Positions 33,411-43,960 are shown, numbered from the stretch's first letter. The stretch: 64,000 nucleotides of DNA from Ceriagrion tenellum (GCA_963169105.1 OY720634.1:112404281-112468280), one strand, 5' to 3'. Translations and numbers: made by a program. Notes: generated by a model from the letters alone, not told the origin.

Positions 33411-34026
33411 CGATCATGAGATGTATTCTGAAGTTAATTTTATGCAATAGCAGAGCACAGCTAGAAAGCCGAAAGTATTCTAATGAATCCTAGAAGGAGG
33501 TTACCTCAAACAATTTCTATAATAACAACTCTATCAATGGCTCAGCAAGCCCTACATGGCTCATTTGTGCTCAAATCACAAAGGGTAAATCGAAAAAAAC
33601 AATCTGAAAATCGTCACTTCCTCACACCGCCTTCCCCTCTTGTGAGTCATCGCCGTTCGCCTCGACGAACTAAAATGTCCAACTTGACCGTAAAATCCTC
33701 ACTCACGATCACTGAAAACACAACAGATGGAGAGAGGCGGACTCTCGAGCCGAGACCAGGAATCATTTAACACGAAAATCCGCGAAAAAAAGCGGTCGAC
33801 AAAAATGAACGCGCACTCCATCAACACAAAGAGAGTCCCGCGCGCTAACGCTGCACAAATACAACAAGAAAGGCGCGGCATCCGTCTCCTGGCGGAGTAA
33901 ACGTGCGCACGCCTCTCACTTAACGTCTCGAGATGAAAGAAAACAAAACAAAAAAATAACGAAAAGAAGACCTAAACGAATAGCAGTCTTCGTCTCGAGC
34001 CCACATTCTCGACATGGCCATTGCCT
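33411..34026. other. Unassigned DNA
   Basis: Somewhat CpG-enriched at 33.6-33.95 kb (CGCCGTTCGCCTCGACG, CGCGAAAAAAAGCGG, GGCGGAGTAAACGTGCG) with short frames on both strands, none recognised. Confidence 0.3.
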
Positions 34027-34582
34027 TTAAGGTAGTGCGAGCGAGAGAGTTCCCTAATCATAATACAGACCATATTAGAATCATACGTTTTAATTTCACC
34101 AGCTGTGAGACACACGAATTAAATTTCCCTTTATTAATGGGGCAATAATATAGTTTTACATGACAGAAATTGTAAGTAAGCAAATGAAAATATCTAAATA
34201 AGTTTTTAACTTGACTCATTTGTTCACGCAGTACGTTTGAAACTCCATCAAAACGGAAGGTTAATTGTGATTCCGAAGAATTTACTGCGGTGACTACATA
34301 ATTAATTTTAAAAAATAGTTGAGAAAACACTCAAACTACACACTTGATTTTTTTACGAGACCTATGTGTTAGAAATTCCTCATTCGTTTAATAAGGTCCC
34401 TCTGGAGTGCATACACGTACCATTTCCCATGTACAAGGGCTGGTATTTTCTGGCAAATATATCGGAAAGTAGTCTGGTAAGGTTCTGAATTTTTTATATC
34501 AATGGGTGATATATTTTTCTTTCAAATGAGACCAAATTCATTGATTTCTAGGTAAAATGATATTTCGCTCAAACTACCTTAA
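34027..34582 (-). mobile_element. TTAA-ended MITE family, copy 2
   Basis: Inverted orientation relative to copy 1. Left border TTAAGGTAGTGCGAGCGAGA, right border TTTCGCTCAAACTACCTTAA. Contains the family marks in reverse: ACCAAATTCATTGA, GCATACACGTACCATTTCCC and ATTTTTTACG. Length 556 bases. Confidence 0.85.
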
Positions 34583-35395
34583 ACGTGGACGGGAAGAGGA
34601 AAAGTGAGAGAAAAGGAAGCGACGAGTCTCCCTCTTTAAGAAGACGTACGACGGGGGCCGTCCGTTCCCTTCTCCACCGTCAGCACTCCGGCAAAGGGGA
34701 TTTTTCTTTCCGCCGCGTCGCATCGTTCTCATCCCTGAGCAGCGCGGGAAGCAAGCTCTCTCGGATGACTGCAACTGCCGGAACCCCTTTAGAGAAGAAG
34801 CCCCTCCCGCTGAACGGGGAGTTCAGCCAACCAATCAAGCAACGATTTCAAAACCTATTGATTCGCTCTCGGGCTTTTCAGGCACCCAGTCTTACACCAC
34901 GAGAAATTTCTCCTTCCACAATACTATACGCAATTCATGGATTGAAATGGATACATACATCAGCGTGTTTTCATATAAGAACACGGTGCAAAATGAAAAT
35001 AAGGGTAATAGATTGGAAAATAATTTAATTTCACTGTCTTTATGTTGTGCGCTGCAGTTTTTTCTTTCAAACAATTTTATTTTCACTATCCCAGGTATAA
35101 TACTTTTGGAGATGGATCGTAGTTACATCAAACACAGATTTTCGAGAAGCTCAATTTTTCATACTCCCGCAACCAGGCAACGGATGCGAATTTTACAAAA
35201 CAGATGCACATGGCCAAAAATATAGTAAAAACGGAGTGTATACAGCAAGTTTGGTCAAAATCGGTGAGGTCAAGGGCAATTCGATGTTCGAATTGACGTG
35301 GAATGACCCAGCAGTAAACTTAAAAACTCATCAGTTTTACATAATTTCTTTCCCAGTTCTAACCATACAATTATCGTATCAGCTTTCAGCCCTAT
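34583..35395 (+). other. 147-codon frame of unknown meaning
   Basis: A frame at 34585-35028 begins MDGKRKSERKGSDESPSLRR and contains SFRRVASFSSLSSAGSKLSR and PLEKKPLPLNGEFSQPIKQR. The first half is GC-rich, basic and serine-rich, and is among the more protein-like stretches in the window. It begins three bases after a MITE border, so its start codon is not natural; if real it would be part of an exon extending left of the insertion. The antisense is open as well for 66 codons. No family recognised. Confidence 0.2.
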
Positions 35396-35475
35396 TTAGA
35401 TAATTATTGCACCGCCTATAAGGTAAAAAAGACTGACGTAAATTTTAAACCCGCAATAATTAACTATACCAAGAA

Positions 35476-35721
35476 TTTTTTTTTTTTTGGCTTGCGGGAC
35501 GATTCTGTTGGCCCGTATGTCCCCGGAATCCCGATAGGCTGCTGAGCCTGTCATCAGGTTTTCCAGGGACCGGACCAACAGAACTTGACACACATCCATG
35601 CCCTGGGTGGTGAAAAACCCACGCAGGCGGGACTCGAACCCGCGACCCTCGGATTAGCAGGCGAGGACCGCCGCCACCTGGGTCGGCTAGACGCCATATA
35701 GGGAGCACTTCCCCGCAAGCC
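35476..35721 (-). mobile_element. tRNA-Ser-like SINE with poly-A tail
   Basis: On the minus strand the head has CGCCTGCTAATCCGAGGG (an anticodon-arm-like block resembling tRNA-Ser with GCT) and CGCGGGTTCGAGTCCCGCC, a perfect T-arm with B box. The body GGGCATGGATGTGTGTCAAG is like a block shared by some insect SINEs. It ends in 13 A (T at 35476-35488). GGCTTGCGGG near the 5' end and CCCGCAAGCC just before the A tail are exact inverted copies, an unusual feature. A functional tRNA is excluded because the acceptor stem is not matched. Confidence 0.7.
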
Positions 35722-35920
35722 AGTACAAAGCCACATTAAGGGCGGTATTGGAGAAAAAAACCATATTTTTGAGTAGTCAACAAAATGTGTCAACATCCTT
35801 AATACAATTCATCTAGACATTTGGATGTTTTGGTGCGGTCACAGACACTGTTAAGGAAAAGAGTATATTTTAACCTCACCTTCCTATTATCCATCCCCTT
35901 CATTCTTATTATTTTTATAC

Positions 35921-36010
35921 AGCGAAACCTGCCCCCGCGGCCACCTCCTTTACGCGGTCACCTCTCTTACCGGTTGATTTTTTTTTTTCGGGGACGGAAT
36001 TTATTTCACA
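35921..36010 (+). mobile_element. Tigger/pogo-like terminal fragment
   Basis: CAGCGAAACCTGCCCCCGCGG, CCACCTCCTTTACGCGGTCA and CCTCTCTTACCGGTTGA form repeats of 'CGGxCACCTC', typical of Tigger ends, followed by TCGGGGACGG. Only one end is present; the right side runs into a LINE remnant. Confidence 0.5.
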
Positions 36011-36014
36011 GGAA

Positions 36015-36450
36015 TACGATCACCATCACTGGTCGTTCAATCTTACTTTACTTCATGATCATTCTTCCTAAGCTCTTTTCTCTTCATTTGGTCGATGAGC
36101 TTTTTCCTGAGTCTTCCTGGGGGACAATTCCCTTTATTTTACCTTCAATACTGTTCTTCACAAACCCATTGTGACTCTGGGTATGTCCGATCCACCTGGT
36201 CCTTATTTTCTGTATAGCGTTCCAATATGGTCCTACCCTCTTTTACCCTTCTGTAAACTTCATCACTTCTTATTACGTTAGTCCATTTTTCCTCCAGCAC
36301 CAGGTTTCGAGCCTTTCAGTCTGTTCTGGTCAGCCTTTCCAATGGTCCATGATTCCGATTCATACAGTGCCACGCTCCTCATGAATAATTTCACATAATG
36401 CTACCTAGTTTACAGGATGCTGTTTGTGGTGTGGAGTTCAAAAAACGACT
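36015..36450 (-). mobile_element. LINE RT remnant
   Basis: The minus strand has YESESWTIGKADQNRLKG (LYGxETWTxxKxDxxRLxA in good copies), then TWCWRKNGLT, KRGRTILERYTENKDQVDRT-type sequence, RVTMG and ESTED..RKLIDQMKRKELRK across shifts. It resembles the subfamily at 0.8-1.15 kb (GRPRNKFIDQIKKK). Confidence 0.6.
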
Positions 36451-36529
36451 GAATTTTCAGGATCACCACCATTTTACAAGATTATTGTGTAATGTTGCCA
36501 TTGGTTTTAAGTTAAAATTTTAACCTTTG

Positions 36530-36720
36530 AATTTATATTTCTTTTTAATTTACCATTCGGTTTTTTTAATTGTCCGTCCATTTTATCTTCAGCATCCTCC
36601 TCCAATACATAGTTTTGAAGGCTTCTAGTCTGTTCTGGTTCGGAAAAGTGGCATAATACACCAATAATTATCACCCATAGGTAGAACGCGGGAACGCGTC
36701 CCAAAGGCTGTACTTCACCG
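36530..36720 (-). mobile_element. LINE RT fragment, second copy
   Basis: Minus strand: IGVLCHFSEPEQTRSLQNYV then LEEDAEDKMDGQLKK, matching 'LYGxExWxxSEPExxRLxAFExxxWRRMxKIKWTDxxKN' after frameshift. It covers the same part of the RT as the previous remnant, so it is a separate insertion. Confidence 0.5.
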
Positions 36721-37099
36721 GTCACGCCACGCTCCAATATACTGCAATGACAACAGATATGCACGTCCGTCAACGAGTGGAGAGAAAGGGCAGTGTTCTG
36801 CAACGGAAATGTTACCCTTTGAGCATATTGCAACGCTTAAGGGGAGGGGAGAAGCACATCTGACCTTTTCCCGCAACGATCGCCGGATACACGAGCGAGT
36901 GATGATTTCGTCCGGTTTGACATTTCACCGCGGAGACGGGTAGATCCACCTAAATGAAATTGTACACGTAGTTCCATGATCTTCATTATGGTCGTCCTCA
37001 CCACCAATGAAAGGTTGCACGGGATCTCCCTTAAAACATAGGGCCAACTCTGAACCTGAGTCCTCAAGATGTCATTCTCAACGCTAATCCCTCACCGTG
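36721..37099. other. Unassigned DNA
   Basis: Mixed composition, no recognised feature. GTAGTTCCATGATCTTCATT lies between two repeats without its own match. Confidence 0.3.
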
Positions 37100-37642
37100 T
37101 TAAGGTAGTTTGAGCGAGGTAGTTCCCCAGTCGTCATTGAAACCATATTCGAATAATACGTCATAATTTCAGCTGCTGAAGGAAGCATGAATAAAATATT
37201 GCATTAGCAATGGTGCAATAAAATTCTTTTAAACGACTGAATGAAGCTAAAATATCTTCATAAGTCTTTAACTTGATTCATTTTTTTTGTGGCGCGGAAC
37301 GTTTAAAACTGCCTCACAACGTTTTTTTTAGAAATTAAAAAAAAATAATGCGGTGACAATATGATTTGCTTCAAGAGAATACATGGGAAAACATGCATAC
37401 TACTTACTGGTAATTTTATAACAAGATCGAAGTGTTATAAATTACTCATTTTTTAAATAAAGTCTCTCTGGGGGTGCATACACGTACCACTTCCCATGTA
37501 AAAGGGCTGACATGGCTCGTCGAAAAATCTCGGAAAGAAGCTCGGTAAGAGGTTGATATTTTGGTATCTTTGGAAGGGTGAGATATTTTCTTTAAAATGA
37601 GACCAAATTCATTGATTTGATATTTCGCCCAAACTATAATAA
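37100..37642 (-). mobile_element. TTAA-ended MITE family, copy 3
   Basis: Left border TTAAGGTAGTTTGAGCGAGG, right border GATATTTCGCCCAAACTATA; the right TTAA has decayed to ATAA. Family marks in reverse orientation: GCATACACGTACCACTTCCC, AAATGAGACCAAATTC. 543 bases. Confidence 0.8.
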
Positions 37643-38535
37643 GTAGTTGCATATACACCCAACAGGAGAATTACGAAATCGGTAAATTTTGGTAAGCTAT
37701 CCTCGCTAAGCCTTATCGGATAAAAATACAGGAATGTTGACTTCAGTGGAAATGTGCGATATTTGAAGCCATATGGGCGACTATGAGCAAATAGAAACGG
37801 TTTAGAAGAATTTGGAACTTCACAATGATAACTTAAAGAAAGTAAATGGTGAAAAAATAGAAAATAATGTATTTAATGCTAATCAGATTGGTTGAGGATA
37901 GAATGAACGTTCCGCCCGACTAGAAAGGAAAATAATTAATAATCGTTCAGTCGGCAACATATAAATAAAATTCTACAATATTTTCCAGCTAAAGTCTGCT
38001 TATAACATTTCAGTAAGTTGTGTATCAGGAAAAATTACAGTAAGTTGTATGTACGTAAATCAATCTATACCCAATTGGAGTTAACACATTCAAAGAGCTT
38101 AATTATTAATGCTAGGCCTTGGATTCTGACTCCCTCGTCACAATTTCCTCCATAATGCCCTCACCTTACACAAACGGCAACAATCATTGACGCTGACGGA
38201 ATTTCCGGCTGTGGAGAATATACGCTGGTGATTTAAATAAAAACGCGGGGAATCCAAATAAAAACAAGTATAATATACTTGACGAAAATGGACCGCGAAA
38301 TTTTTTATGCTTCGATTTCCCTAGACCGTTCGACCGAATAATAATTCGAAGTAATATCAACGCTGACCTCATCAGAAGAGTGTTTCACTCGTTAATGCCG
38401 CAGAATTTTATTAGCATTTCAATGGAGTCGGCCCTGTCGCTCGATGCACTTCGGGTCTAATGATGAATTTCCCTCGCATTTCCGGCGTCGCACGTTCTCC
38501 AAAAAGTCCTTCAGCAACCCCCTTTACGCATCCCA
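37643..38535. other. AT-rich spacer
   Basis: Nothing recognised. Confidence 0.35.
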
Positions 38536-39020
38536 TGAAGGGATAACGCACGGTGATCATGCATAGAGGGGAGCGATGATGGGGTGCTCGCATTTGGGGG
38601 AGGAGGAGGGTGAAAGTCTGTTAAAAGGGTGGTAGACGGAAGGTGGGGGGGAGATGGAAGGAGTGGAGTGGAGGGTGAGGGGGCGAGCTGCCATTATCGA
38701 CCGCTGCAATGCCCATCTCATCATCCGTCGTCCCCAACTAAATATCCCTCCCTCATCCGCCCACGTCTTCCCACTAAGCTCCCTTCCCCGTCGTCCCCTC
38801 GCGCCCCCCCCCCTCGCTTCCTGCCCCATCCACGAAAATCTCCCACTAAACTCTTTTAATGACAGGATCCACGCCCTAATCTTGCAGCCACCCGCAAGCC
38901 CAAAACTTTCCACGTCGCCTCCAACCCTCATCTCACCGCGAGGAGACGCTTAAGTCTCGGTGACGGAGACGGGCGAGCCGCGGGCGGACCCCTCCCACTT
39001 CAAAGCGGAGAGGTTAACAA
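38536..39020. promoter_or_regulatory. GC-rich island, purine then pyrimidine biased
   Basis: The plus strand is G-rich at 38595-38690 (GGGGGAGGAGGAGGG, GGTGGGGGGGAGATGG) and C-rich at 38720-38960 (CCGTCGTCCCCTCGCGCCCC). All frames are open for 76-124 codons owing to composition. Not matched by repeats in the window. Candidate promoter or exon region, without direct support. Confidence 0.25.
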
Positions 39021-40059
39021 CTCTCGCAAGGAAAAAATGCACTTGTTTATTTATTTATTTTTGCCAAGATGATCTAACACGTAGGTTCATCTGGAAAGGA
39101 GCACAACTCAACATTTTTACACGTTCATAGAGTACCTGCAGCAATTCTTTCAATATTTCAGCCTATTAGGTCACTATTCACAGCAATATATCTTTAATTA
39201 TCTACTTATTAGAATCTGTACGTATTACCTGCATGTTCTGTACTCGAAAGGAGATCGAAAGAGATTTTTCTACAACCATAAAAGAGACCAAAATTGAATT
39301 TTAATTACATATTTAATCAGTTGTATGAAGCACAATCGACTATTTTGACGAAAAGAACGAAGATACCACGTTTTAAAAAACTGTATTTCTTAGTAATTAA
39401 TTACATATAAATATCTGAGGCATTGATTTGACTCACACTTGACAATTATAATTATTAACTACGTGCACAAGCCTAAGGCCTAGGCACTGAAGTGTCTTTT
39501 TCTTTGGATTGGTACAAATACGAGCAAGCAATCGGTCAAGATGTTTTCCTTATATGGAAAGTAAAAACTGCTCAAACTAATTTTTGATAGCGGCATGCTT
39601 CTATCACCACACAATATTTCCCTCAGCAGCTTTTCGAGCGTTATACCGAACTCAAATGGCCGCATCTCACCTTCCTTGCTCAACCAACATCCTCTCCTCC
39701 ACCACGGTTTTCAGAAAAAAATAACCGCGGCATCAGCTCAGCTTTTCATAACCAAAGAATCACATCCTTTAACCAGCTCCTTTTCCTTATTTCGTCAGCA
39801 GCGTACTCTCGCATTCTAGCATGTACTTCTATTTCCATTCTATTCTTATTTCGCTCTCAAAACTGGTGCGGGACTAGAATCTGAGAACTTCGAAGTAACA
39901 GAGGATTGTCCTCATCCATCCGCCACAGAGGCAGATCCTGACGACCTATAAGTAAACAACCCTTAGGAATGTAACCAAGAGAAATTCGTTCGAGGTATGT
40001 GGAAGAGGCACTTACTATGCTGCCCAATGGTGGAAGCTAGCTCATCATTCTACTCCTAA
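39021..40059. other. AT-rich DNA
   Basis: TTTATTTATTTATTTTT at about 39.05 kb is a short tandem. At 39.6-39.85 kb the minus strand hints at LINE-like sequence, but no motif could be placed. No gene. Confidence 0.3.
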
Positions 40060-40545
40060 CAAACCTTATTACTCACACCTTCATTATAATGTCCACCATG
40101 ACTCGCTTAATGTATTCTTCAATTCCTCGATAGTACTTCCCATTTAATTCTACCACCAGAACTGTATCCTTTTTACCCATTTTTCTCAGATTTGTTCAAA
40201 ACTTTTATCTCCTACTTCGCAAAGTCTCCACTCCACTTCCTTCCTCTTCAATTCTTCGTAGGACTTCAGTGGTATTAGAATCCATCCAATTCATCTTCAT
40301 CATTCCTTGACAGCACTACACCTTCATTTCCTCAGACAGTTTTTGTCAAGAGATTTTCTCGAACAAATAGAAAGACTCCGTTTCTCCATTGCAATTGTCG
40401 AAGCTTCATTGCTGTATAAGAGCACGAATGCAAAGAAAAACTTTCCCTTTGAAGCATTCGTGACCACACCGGAACTAAGCAAAAATAACCATGCATTTAT
40501 TTACACCACGATTACATTCACCCCAAACAACTATTCAAAAAGAAA
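40060..40545 (-). mobile_element. LINE RT remnant
   Basis: Minus strand in order: LLYSNEASTIAMEKRSLSIC (LYGxExWTI..ERRLxAF), MMKMNWMDSNTTEVLRRIEE, SGVETLRSRR, EKWVKRIQFW-like and EYIKRVMVDI. This follows 'RRMxKIxWxDxxTNEEVLRRIxEKR..LxTLRxRRxxWIGHxLR'. Several frameshifts. A subfamily closer to the copy at 41.15 kb than to the GKRGRGR one. Confidence 0.6.
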
Positions 40546-41005
40546 AACGAAATTTTAAAAACCCTGACCCCCTACTGCCACACGCCCTTGAGGCGACTCA
40601 CGGGATGGAAAGCACACGAGCAGCGACACGCGGCGGCCTTGCGGTGGGATAGAACTTTGACACACCTCCCTCCACACCCTTGAACATCCTCCAAAAAGGG
40701 TTAAGCGGGGCGTGGGAGGACGTCATTAACACCGAGATGTTGAGGTGGAAGACAGAGAGAGAGAGTGAAAGTGGGGGCGGGTGTTGCCAGGGAAGATTCA
40801 GGCCAGGAGGATGAATTGGTCCGCCGAGACGCTCCACGGGCCGTCAGAGATGAGGCACGCAGCGCTTAACACCAGAGGTCATCCTCGCCATGCAACAAAC
40901 GTGATCGAAATACTGCAAATGCTCAAAGACTTCCATTATCATAAGAGTAGCCTACCAGGATATGAGTAAAGTCCTGAACATTAGGGCATGCGCAGAGCCC
41001 TGTCT
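40546..41005. other. Unassigned DNA
   Basis: A moderately GC-rich patch (GGGGGCGGGTGTTGCCAGGG, GACACGCGGCGGCC) with short frames on both strands; no match recognised. Confidence 0.3.
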
Positions 41006-41009
41006 CATT

Positions 41010-41152
41010 AGACAATTTCTTTCTTCATCTCAACACACGTCCTTCCTCTTCATCCTGAACATTTTTCTATCTCCGCGCTCTCCCATCCTACCAAACATCC
41101 CACCCTCCATTATGGCCTTCGTCAACCCTTCGCCCATCATTATGCAAAGCAG
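41010..41152 (-). mobile_element. LINE tail fragment (GKRGRGR family)
   Basis: Minus strand MGEGLTKAIMEGGMFGRMGE then RGDRKMFRMKRKDV, matching GEGMLxRxIEGRxLGKRGRGRxRIGIL. It is immediately followed by an opposite-strand LINE piece. Confidence 0.6.
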
Positions 41153-41480
41153 AGAAGCTTGGACGATATCAGCAGCACAAAGAAGGGAATTTGAAAAAAA
41201 TGGAAGTAGGCGTTATCGAGGAATTCAAAAAATCAAATGGACGGAAAGAATCACCGATGTACAAGTCCCACAAAATGTAGGGAGAAATATTCCACTCGGG
41301 AGAAAGAAAAAATGGAGGCAAACTTAATGGACACATTTGAGACATTTAACCTGATAGAAAGAACAATATTGGGAAATATCACGGGGTAAACAGAGCAATC
41401 TGCGACGTTTGCAAATATTAGGAATACAAGTGATAGGTAAGAAAAGAAATACAGCATGGAAAAATAAATAAATCATAGGG
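41145..41480 (+). mobile_element. LINE RT remnant, opposite strand to its neighbour
   Basis: Plus strand SREAWTISAAQRREFEK, RRYRGIQKIKWTERITDVQV, then KKKWRQT and WTHLRH, ERTILGNITG: the 'SEAWTIS..RREFEKFExxxYRRIQKIKWTERITNxxVLxxVG...WxGHxLRH.xLIExTILGKIxGKR' order. Junction with the minus-strand fragment at 41.15 kb is abrupt, giving a head-to-head pair of unrelated insertions. Confidence 0.6.
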
Positions 41481-41529
41481 AAATGATAGGCGGACACTAA
41501 ATTAAATTAAAGATATGTAGACCAAACTA

Positions 41530-41830
41530 TTCATATACCTATGCCAAAGTATGGCTCAAAAATCTGGCTTTTTAAAAACAGAACAGGAAGCTAAGAAGCA
41601 GCAGTAATGATACTTTAAGAAGAATTGGAGATAAAACTTATATAAATCAGGAAAGAGCAATCCGAAGTAATTGAGGAGCCCTCAGCCACAAAAATGGAGA
41701 GAAATCAACTTAGATGGGCATGACAATAGAGTAGACAGATGCAGAATTCCCAGAAAAGTACCTATTAGAAGCAAAATCAGATGGAGAAGGAGTAGAAGTA
41801 GGCTCAAGTAGCCACGGCGTACGAGTAGGT
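41530..41830 (+). mobile_element. LINE RT remnant of a further family
   Basis: Plus strand PKYGSKIWLFKNRTGS, then ELEIKLI.IRKEQSEVIEEP and KMERNQLRWAW, corresponding to 'YGSEIWxLKKxxxxKLEAAEMRFLRRIxxKTxxxRxRNxxVxEEL...KxxRxQLRWxGHV'. Stops and shifts throughout. Related to the tail at 25.6-26.0 kb. Confidence 0.55.
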
Positions 41831-42055
41831 GTGGAGTAGTAGCAGAGTAGAAAGAGTAGAACTATTGAACAACTTTCTTTCCCTTACCATACATTTCTCC
41901 ATCCTTACATAATTCAGAAATTCGCCTTTAATGATTCCAGCATCCATTCAACATTTATACACCAACGATGATCCTCAAAACATTTTCTCTCATCACCTAA
42001 TAGTGTTAACTTAATAATTCATACTAATATAATATATATACAAAATTATATATTT

Positions 42056-42058
<3 letters not shown>

Positions 42059-42087
<29 letters not shown>
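42059..42087. repeat. (AT)n microsatellite
   Basis: About 14 uninterrupted AT units, followed by AATATTTTG. Flanks also AT-rich. Confidence 0.95.
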
Positions 42088-42092
<5 letters not shown>

Positions 42093-42789
42093 TTGATAAA
42101 TAAAAACAAGTAAATTCGCTTTTAAATTAAAAAAAGAAATCTAACATGAGATTAAAATCTTTCAAATTGCATGATAAAATTAACTTAAAAAGCTTACTGA
42201 AGGCTATTCTTCTCTAAAATCAGTCTCAAAATCTCTAGTCAGTAATATAAGACCGAGTTCCTGGCTAGCTATGGTCCAAAATCATCGATCTCGACCAAAA
42301 GGTGGAGCAATCGGACATCGAGTGCACGTCACGGACGAGCGTGTCTGACGGTCGGCTATCGACCATCGATGTCCAGCACCATTTTGCGTGGACGTCACGA
42401 CAAAAGGGCATTGAAGTATAAGCGAGAGGTCCGTGTGCTTTCATGAATCAATGGAAGGGCGGCAGGACGAGAAGAGACGAGACGGAATGGGCGGAAGAGA
42501 GGGGTAAAGAGGACAGAGAGGTTGAAGGGGAAAAAACGTTTTAGAGTTATATAAACCACACAAAATATGGGAGAAGGATAAAATACAACTTAAGAAGAAA
42601 GGAAAATTTTTCATTGGGTTAATAAAACAAGGGAGTAGTGAGCTGAGAAAACCTATTTTAGGAATACCTAATTGGATAGACTGCCGTCAATGAAAATATA
42701 TCCCTGTCCCATTCATTCCAAAGGTAACGCCTTTACTTTTGAAAATAAAACAGTATCTTTGTCAATTTTGTGGTACATTTCCATAGTCA
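42088..42789. other. Unassigned DNA with inverted CGATC-type blocks
   Basis: At 42.28-42.39 kb, short inverted blocks (CATCGATCTCGACC, GGTCGGCTATCGACC, CATCGATGTCC) and TGACG motifs occur around CGTCACGGACGAGCG. A purine-rich run lies at 42.45-42.53 kb. No gene recognised. Confidence 0.3.
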
Positions 42790-42930
42790 TATTTAATGGT
42801 AACTTTTGCTACACCACAGAATTAAATACACAAAAACACGACCCGGGTTTCAATGAATCAGTATCATCATTAAGTACAATCAATTGATGTGTATTTAATT
42901 CTGTGGTGTAGTAAAAGTTACCATTAAATA
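42790..42930. repeat. Fold-back element with hammerhead-like core
   Basis: Two 42-base arms (42790-42831 and 42889-42930) are inverted copies with one mismatch. The 57-base centre, on the minus strand, holds TTAATGATGATACTGATTCA followed by TTGAAACCCGGGTCGTG. The block GAAACCCGGGTCGT is identical to that in the element at 54.6 kb although the arms are unrelated. Near-identical arms imply a recent origin or maintenance by hairpin-templated repair. Confidence 0.75.
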
Positions 42931-43195
42931 CACCTTTTTCTCTTTACCTGGCTGACAGGAAAGATTGAGAGAACGCCAACATCAAATGGGGTTCGCCATT
43001 ATGTAGACAGTATGAAATCTTATATCGATTCGTTTCTTGTGTAAATCTCCATTAGGTCGGAGATCCTACACCGCCAATAGTAGCAGGAAATTCAACATAA
43101 AACGGCAATGCAGCAGAACAACAGTATATCCCAGTCTTCCAATCTGTAAATATTATTCACTCATTCGAGTTTGCTATCCGCTGATTTTCGGATTT

Positions 43196-43365
43196 TTGGA
43201 CAGTAGATATTCTGACGCCCCTACCGCAACTTACCTCAACATATATAGAACTGGAAATTTTTGCCAACGTGGGCTAGAGGTGAGCCGTAGTTCGGCAACA
43301 TCGTTACCCATGAGGCCGTTAATGTCAACTTAATATGGACCGCTCTATAGGAGAGATGAGGAAGC
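43196..43365 (+). repeat. Direct repeat unit 1 (SINE-like)
   Basis: Shares CCCCTAC, AACTTACCTCAACATATA, ACTGGAAATTTTTGCC, GGGCTAGAGGTGAGC, GTTCGGCAACAT, TTAATGTCAACT and CGCTCTATAGGAG with a second unit about 320 bases downstream. The TGGCCTAGAGGTGAGCG of the second unit resembles a tRNA A box, so both may be remains of one tRNA-derived SINE family; no good B box remains. Confidence 0.6.
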
Positions 43366-43517
43366 GTAATATTAGAAATTGTTGCCTACCTAACCTGTAT
43401 GTGAACATACGGAGCGTAGTTACACATCACAACTCTGTATTAAGATCTAAATGGTCATTATGAGATAAGAGGAAGCGGATAAGTGAAGGGAATGTAAAGA
43501 TGAGTCTTCCGATGTGC

Positions 43518-43675
43518 GCATAATAACCCCTACAGTAACTTATCCCAATATATAAAGTACTGGAAATGTTTGCCTACGTGGCCTAGAGGTGAGCGTAAGT
43601 TCGGCAACATTGTTATCCATGAGACCCTTAATGTCAACTAAATGAGGTACGCTCTATAGGAGGAAACGTAGTGGT
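43518..43675 (+). repeat. Direct repeat unit 2 (SINE-like)
   Basis: Second copy of the preceding unit, with TACGTGGCCTAGAGGTGAGC as the A-box-like block and GTTCGGCAACATTGTTA after it. Sequence between the units is unrelated, so two insertions or a duplication followed by divergence are both possible. Confidence 0.6.
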
Positions 43676-43679
43676 AAAG

Positions 43680-43960
43680 AGAAGGTAAAAGGGTTGATGA
43701 ATGCACAAGGGGGGGCGAGGGAGAGAGGGAGGAGAGCCTTCCCGCGAGTGAACGGGGAGTGGGCGTGTCGCGACTGCGAAGAGAGAGAGGTGGGACATGC
43801 AATTTTAAGGGACAATGGGCAGCGCCGCCGGTGAGTGTCCACCTGGGGTGAAGCGCTTTGGACGTGCACCGCGGCGATTCAGTGGGCCGGGCACGGACGA
43901 CTCAACGCACGGCTCTGTCACGGCGGCACACAGACAAACGCGAATGGCAAAGGCTCGCAA
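43680..43960 (+). promoter_or_regulatory. CpG-rich island with possible first coding exon
   Basis: GC and CpG rise steeply (CAGCGCCGCCGG, GTGCACCGCGGCG, CACGGCGGCACAC). At 43815 an ATG in good context (GACAATGGG) opens M-G-S-A-A and is followed at 43831 by GTGAGT, a strong splice donor consensus. This arrangement would suit a short first coding exon, but such a short string can occur by chance and no downstream exon was identified. Confidence 0.2.
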
